A stretch of 64,000 nt of DNA, taken from assembly GCF_008642315.1 (NCBI RefSeq), contig NZ_CP029192.1, positions 6,820,001 through 6,884,000 on the forward strand. Direction: 5' to 3'. The translations under genes and the position numbers were made by a program. Shown in pieces: positions 60,296 through 64,000 of this stretch; position 1 is the first letter of the stretch; every line of letters starts with the position of its first letter. The notes under the pieces are model-generated. The model did not search any database. It was not told where the DNA came from and saw nothing but the letters and a program-made list of their open reading frames with translations. The DNA comes from Streptomyces venezuelae (GTDB lineage Bacteria > Actinomycetota > Actinomycetes > Streptomycetales > Streptomycetaceae).

Positions 60296-61753
60296 GTGAC
60301 GTCCCGTACCCCGCGCGACTCCAGGCTCCGACTTGTCCGCGCGCCCCGCCAGAGGGCCGAAGAGCGAGGAGAGACCCGGCGCGACCCAGCACGGCCCCTG
60401 TCCGCCGCGCCCGGCGCCATGGGGGGCAGCCGCACGCGCCGTCCCGCGCCCCGGCCGCCGGAGGGCACGCCCGCTCCCGCGGAGCTCGCGCGGGGCGCAC
60501 GAGCCGTTCTCGCCGCCGCCGCACGGGTCGCCCGCTGGGCCGACGCGGCCCTCCGCCCGGGCCCCCGCGGCACCGGCGCGACCCCCGACGGCAAGGGCAC
60601 CCTCTCCGACGCCACCGCCGAACGGGCCGCCGCCGAACTGGGACTGACCCCCGCTCAGGTCCGCGCCGACTGGGACACCGCCCGCCTCTCCGGCCTCGTC
60701 GAGGTGCACGGCGACAGCGCACGCCCCGGCTGGCGGCTGCGCGTGTGGGACCGCGACGACACCGCCGTACTGCGCGGCTGGGTCGCCCTCTTCGACGCCT
60801 GGTCGCTCGCCCACCCGGCGCCCGACGACCTCGCCCCCGCGGCCGTCGCCGAGACCGTCGAGGCCATGCCGCAGGTCCTGTCCCTCCTGCAGCTGTCGGC
60901 GGGCCCCGTCCCCGTGCCGCAGCTCCTCGACCTCCTGGACCAGCGCGTCACGGAACTGCGCACCGAGCGCTGCGAGATCGCCCACGGCCCGCAGCCCGAA
61001 CCGGCCGCCCCCGGCGAGGCCCCGCAGGACGCCCCGCTCCCCGCTCTCCTCGACTGGGCCCTGCACGGCCTCGCCACCGTGGGAGCGCTCACCTGCGCCG
61101 AAGGGCAGGCCACGCTCACCCCGCTGGGCAGCTGGGCGGTCTGGGTCAAGCTGGAACAGATCTGCGTCGCCGCACAGAGCCCCGCCGGGCACTTCGAGCA
61201 GTCCGCCGAGGACATGCTGCGCGGCTGCACCCGCCTGCGACCCAACGCGGCCCGCGCCGAGTACCGCGCCTGGCTCGCCGCACGCCCCGTAGGCAGCGCC
61301 GTCACCGACCTCCTCACCGCCGCCCGCGGCGAGGACGCCCTGCTGCGCGGCCTCGCCTTCGAGGCGCTGCGCGTCGTCGGCGCACCGGCCGAGGCGGACG
61401 TCAGGGCCGTCGTCGAGGAGTCCTCCCTGCGTCCCTACGCGCTGCTGTGGCTCGCCGAGCAGGAAGGCGCCGACCCGGAGGACGTCCACCTCGTGCTGAC
61501 CCGCGAGGAGTCCACCTGGCTCTGGGTCGACACCGCGGCGGCCGTCGCCGACCACGGAGAGGCCGACCTCCTCGTCCGGCACCTGGAGTCGGCGGTCCAG
61601 CCCACCGTCCCCGCCCTCCTCGACGAGGTCCGCCGCGTCGGCCACCCCCGCACCGTGCAGGTCCTCGTCGCCCTCGCGGCGGCCCACCCCGATCCGGCGC
61701 TCGCCAAGGCGCTGCGACGGGCGGCCTTCCAGGTCCACACCGGCGGCGAGTGA
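60296..61753 (+). CDS. Hypothetical protein, paralogue of the first gene of the window
   Basis: 485 residues from GTG 60296, with AGGAAG about 10 nt upstream. An Arg/Pro-rich N-terminal 65 residues is likely disordered. The body is helical, Leu/Ala-rich and acidic, with a LSDATAERAAAELGLTPAQVRADWDTARLSGLVE block that looks like a winged-helix segment. The C-terminal 190 residues match the partial gene at 1-810. No enzyme motif is seen. Codon bias is typical of the host. Confidence 0.8.
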   Translation: MTSRTPRDSRLRLVRAPRQRAEERGETRRDPARPLSAAPGAMGGSRTRRPAPRPPEGTPAPAELARGARAVLAAAARVARWADAALRPGPRGTGATPDGKGTLSDATAERAAAELGLTPAQVRADWDTARLSGLVEVHGDSARPGWRLRVWDRDDTAVLRGWVALFDAWSLAHPAPDDLAPAAVAETVEAMPQVLSLLQLSAGPVPVPQLLDLLDQRVTELRTERCEIAHGPQPEPAAPGEAPQDAPLPALLDWALHGLATVGALTCAEGQATLTPLGSWAVWVKLEQICVAAQSPAGHFEQSAEDMLRGCTRLRPNAARAEYRAWLAARPVGSAVTDLLTAARGEDALLRGLAFEALRVVGAPAEADVRAVVEESSLRPYALLWLAEQEGADPEDVHLVLTREESTWLWVDTAAAVADHGEADLLVRHLESAVQPTVPALLDEVRRVGHPRTVQVLVALAAAHPDPALAKALRRAAFQVHTGGE

Positions 61754-61788
61754 GCGTCACCGCCTCACCGCCTCACCGCCTCACCGCC

Positions 61789-62679
61789 TCAACGGAAGGT
61801 GTTGCACCGGCCCATGTCGCCGGTGCGGTAGCCCTCGTAGAACCACTGCTGGCGCTGCTCGGCCGAGCCGTGCGTCCAGGACTCCGGGGTGACCCGGCCC
61901 TGGAACTTCTCCTGGATGCGGTCGTCGCCCACCGCGGCCGCCGCGTCCAGGCCGTCGCGGATGTCGTTGTCGTCGAGGCTGCTGATCAGCGGCTTGCCCG
62001 TGCGCTCGTCGGGGCTGCGCGTCGCGTGCCGGGCCCAGACACCGGCGTAGCAGTCGGCCTGCAGCTCGACCTTCACGGCGTTGCTGTCCCGGCCCGTGCG
62101 GCCGTCCTGGGAGCGCTTCAGGGTGCCCATCAGGTTCTGCACGTGGTGCCCGTACTCGTGCGCCACGACGTACGCCTGCGCGAAGGGCCCGCCGCTCGAC
62201 CCGAACTTGGTCCGCAGGTCGTCGAAGAAGTCCAGATCCAGATAGACCTTCCGGTCACCGGGGCAGTAGAAGGGGCCGACCGCCGACGTGGCGGTGCCGC
62301 AGGCGGTGCCCACCCGGCCCGTGAACAGGATGGTCCGCGCGGGGGAGTACGTGCCCTCGCGGCGCTGGAACTCGGGCCGCCAGAAGTCCTGGACGCTGTT
62401 GACCACCGCGACGATCCGGCAGTCCTCCTTGCTGTTCGCGTCCCGCCCCTTGTGGCAGGTCTGCTGCACCTGCGCGAGGGACGAGGAGGTGACCGTGGGC
62501 TCGTCGTTGCCGGACGACAGCCCCAGCTGGTCGGGGCCGACCCCGAAGAAGAGCCCCAGGAGCAGGGCGATCAGGCCGGCGATGCCGCCGCCCACCGTCG
62601 CCCGGCCGCCGGGGATCCGACTGCCGCGCACATCCTGCACCTCCGAGGTGTCCAGGTCGGCGTCGTCGTCGAACTGCAT
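61789..62679 (-). CDS. Neutral zinc metallopeptidase (YpfJ/PF04228 type)
   Basis: 296 residues. One membrane helix (about 30-48) leads to an extracellular peptidase domain with HEYGHH (zinc site), then [12 protein letters not shown] holding the third ligand. The C-terminus ends in [16 protein letters not shown], typical of the family. ATG 62679 has AGAGGGG 8 nt upstream. Substrates of the family are unknown. It is divergent from the PQQ-like gene. Confidence 0.9.
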   Translation of the reverse strand: MQFDDDADLDTSEVQDVRGSRIPGGRATVGGGIAGLIALLLGLFFGVGPDQLGLSSGNDEPTVTSSSLAQVQQTCHKGRDANSKEDCRIVAVVNSVQDFWRPEFQRREGTYSPARTILFTGRVGTACGTATSAVGPFYCPGDRKVYLDLDFFDDLRTKFGSSGGPFAQAYVVAHEYGHHVQNLMGTLKRSQDGRTGRDSNAVKVELQADCYAGVWARHATRSPDERTGKPLISSLDDNDIRDGLDAAAAVGDDRIQEKFQGRVTPESWTHGSAEQRQQWFYEGYRTGDMGRCNTFR

Positions 62680-62905
62680 GGGCGCACCCCTCTGCCGCGC
62701 ATCCGGAACGGCACACGCCGTCCCGCGCCGGACCACCGGCCACTTCATCCTGATACGCCCACCCCCACCGAGCCCCGGAGGAAGGTCCGAACGGGGGACA
62801 CGAACCGCTCCCCACGCCGTGTCGCCCCCGCCACGGAACGGCCGCCCCACCCCCCGCGGCTACGCTCTGCGCCTGATCCATGACAGTGGTACGGAAGGGG
62901 GCGTC

Positions 62906-63658
62906 ATGGCCGCTCTGCCGCTCGGCGCGACGGGCCTCGCCCCGGCCCGTCGGGGCACGCGCATCGCGCTGCCCGTGGCCCTCGCCGTGCTCGCCCTGCC
63001 GCTCGTCACCGCCGCCCACCACTCGCGGCCCGCCCCCTATGGAGACCGGCTCACCGTCCACGCGCGCGTGGACGACGCGCGGCCCGGCCGGGAACCCGCG
63101 CTGCGCGCGACGGGAGGTGCCGTACGGGCGTACGACGAGGAGAGCGGCGCCCCCCGCTGGACGTACACCCGCGCGGGGCGCCGTCCCGTCACCCTCCTGT
63201 CCACGCCGGGCCACGCCGTCGCGCTCTGGAGCGACGGTCTGGTCACCGACACCGCGCGGGCCGACGGCCGCTCCGTTCGCTGGCACCGCGCCGTCCCCGC
63301 GAGCGCCGACTGGCTGCGCACCCCGGAGGCGCGCGGCGGCGCAGGAGTCCTCCAGCCGCTCACCCCGGACGCCGCCATGCTCGCCGTCGTCACCCCGCAC
63401 CGCATCGCCGCCTACCGCACGTCGGACGGCGATCTGCGCTGGGTGCTGCCCGCCAGGACCGGCTGCGCCTTCGAACCCGCACGCTCCGTCCGCAGGGACG
63501 GGGCGCTCCTGGTCGCCCAGCCCTGCACGGGCCCCGCCGCCTGGACCGCGCAGGTCGTCGCGGTGGACGACTACGGCAGAATCGTTCCGGGCCGCACCCC
63601 GCTCGGCAACGGCGACCTGCGGCGGGGCCCCGACGGCGCCGGGAGCCCGGAAAACTAG
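62906..63658 (+). CDS. Membrane-anchored PQQ-like beta-propeller fragment protein
   Basis: 250 residues. One N-terminal membrane helix (about 20-38) is followed by repeats of the PQQ/quinoprotein-like type (AVRAYDEESGAPRWTYTRAG, IAAYRTSDGDLRWVLPA) spaced by about 90 residues, too few for a complete eight-blade propeller. Such proteins often act as scaffolds on the outer membrane face. ATG 62906 has GGAAGGGGG upstream. No partner gene is evident. Confidence 0.75.
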   Translation: MAALPLGATGLAPARRGTRIALPVALAVLALPLVTAAHHSRPAPYGDRLTVHARVDDARPGREPALRATGGAVRAYDEESGAPRWTYTRAGRRPVTLLSTPGHAVALWSDGLVTDTARADGRSVRWHRAVPASADWLRTPEARGGAGVLQPLTPDAAMLAVVTPHRIAAYRTSDGDLRWVLPARTGCAFEPARSVRRDGALLVAQPCTGPAAWTAQVVAVDDYGRIVPGRTPLGNGDLRRGPDGAGSPEN

Positions 63659-63672
63659 TTGCGACGGCCCGT

Positions 63673-63678
63673 TAGACT
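63673..63678 (+). promoter_or_regulatory. -10 box of the ABC-F leader
   Basis: TAGACT ends 7 nt before the ATG of the leader peptide, so transcription should start at or next to that ATG. No matching -35 is seen. Confidence 0.45.
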
Positions 63679-63685
63679 GGCTGCC

Positions 63686-63718
63686 ATGGCAGCACCTCTC
63701 CTCAGTTGGACGGCATAG
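63686..63718 (+). CDS. Leader peptide upstream of an ABC-F gene
   Basis: A 10-codon frame, MAAPLLSWTA, ends 62 nt before the ABC-F start. Its ATG lies 7 nt after a -10 box, so it may be translated from a leaderless transcript. Its last codons overlap one arm of a hairpin (63708-63714). Leader peptides that stall drug-bound ribosomes control several antibiotic-resistance ABC-F genes. Confidence 0.55.
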   Translation: MAAPLLSWTA

Positions 63719-63759
63719 ACACCGGTTCCTGAGCACCTCAGTCGTCCCTCTCGCCGTCC
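63708..63759 (+). promoter_or_regulatory. Attenuator-like nested hairpin before the ABC-F gene
   Basis: GGACGGC (63708-63714) pairs with GCCGTCC (63753-63759), enclosing CTGAG-CAC-CTCAG (63729-63741). The outer 5' arm lies inside the leader peptide, so a paused ribosome would prevent the outer stem from forming. Confidence 0.5.
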
Positions 63760-63780
63760 ACTCTGTTTCAGGAGAACCCC

Positions 63781-64000
63781 GTGATCACCGCTTCCGGCAT
63801 CGAGCTGCGCGCCGGCGCCCGCATCCTCATCGAGAACGCCACCTTCCGCATCGCGAAGGGCGACCGCATCGGCCTCGTCGGCCGCAACGGCGCGGGCAAG
63901 ACCACCCTCACCAAGTGCCTGGCGGGTGAGGGCATGCCCGCCGGCGGCACCATCTCCCGCTCCGGAGAGGTCGGCTACCTCCCGCAGGACCCCCGCACCG
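63781..64000 (+). CDS. ABC-F family ATPase, 5' end only
   Basis: 73 residues are visible before the window ends. GTG 63781 has AGGAG 6 nt upstream (63770-63774). Walker A is GRNGAGKTTL (about 40-49), and the Q-loop region is YLPQDP. There is no membrane segment. ABC-F proteins act on the ribosome as translation factors or antibiotic-protection proteins; which applies cannot be told from this fragment. Confidence 0.85.
   Translation, partial: MITASGIELRAGARILIENATFRIAKGDRIGLVGRNGAGKTTLTKCLAGEGMPAGGTISRSGEVGYLPQDPRT

Overview
The window is high-GC actinobacterial DNA and almost certainly a Streptomyces chromosome arm. The evidence is the extreme third-position GC, frequent GTG/TTG starts, ATGA/GTGA gene overlaps, leaderless-looking starts with a TAnnnT box about 7 nt upstream, Tat and LAETG export signals, mycothiol-isomerase-type folds, an ectoine cluster and an aerobic B12 operon with a ChlI-ChlD fusion. 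I see no prophage, insertion sequence, rRNA, canonical tRNA or CRISPR array.

Layout. 0-2.9 kb: 3' end of a large hypothetical gene, then a minus-strand operon for a cytoplasmic trypsin-fold protease homologue, a detached copy of its N-terminal domain and a small Cys-containing protein. 3-5.3 kb: SDR oxidoreductase and a Tat-exported PhoX-type protein. 5.4-7.4 kb: three tandem Y-RNA-like noncoding RNAs, the third carrying a circularly permuted tRNA mimic, followed by the Ro60 (TROVE/VWA) gene. 7.5-9.4 kb: a stand-alone tudor-like protein, a double-TerD stress protein and a small hypothetical protein. 9.4-14.5 kb: polyol-type ABC transporter, zinc dehydrogenase and DeoR regulator. 14.7-17.9 kb: uronate dehydrogenase, divergent from KdgD and an unknown protein. 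18-25.7 kb: S28 peptidase, MFS exporter, DinB-like protein, acid phosphatase, CPBP-PadR-membrane protein operon and a penicillin-binding protein. 25.8-28.7 kb: two-component system with a frameshifted membrane protein. 28.8-39.3 kb: GNAT, IclR plus ketoglutarate-semialdehyde dehydrogenase, DUF1349, Gfo/Idh plus HxlR, DsbA-like, class-V transferase, ECF sigma plus fused anti-sigma, and MarR plus Old Yellow Enzyme. 39.4-42.7 kb: ectABCD, transcribed leftward. 43-47.1 kb: shortened DUF664 protein, aminotransferase and amidohydrolase, LAETG protein. 47.2-56.4 kb: B12 genes with a cobalamin riboswitch and a ZIP transporter. 56.4-58.1 kb: phosphate transporter under a PHO-box-like repeat. 58.3-64 kb: class II aldolase, hydrolase, a paralogue of the first gene, zinc peptidase, PQQ-like protein, and a leader peptide before an ABC-F gene.

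Genes that work together. The Y RNAs and Ro form one ribonucleoprotein locus. Udh, KdgD and the semialdehyde dehydrogenase 14 kb away are three steps of oxidative uronate catabolism to 2-oxoglutarate. EctABCD make ectoine and hydroxyectoine. CobD-CobQ-ChlID-CobO-CobB are translationally coupled behind the riboswitch, and the CbiG/CobC fusion supplies a further B12 step; cobN is not in the window. The strongest candidate for something not fully described is the triple Y-RNA array at 5.41-5.73 kb, which shows compensatory base changes among its three members.
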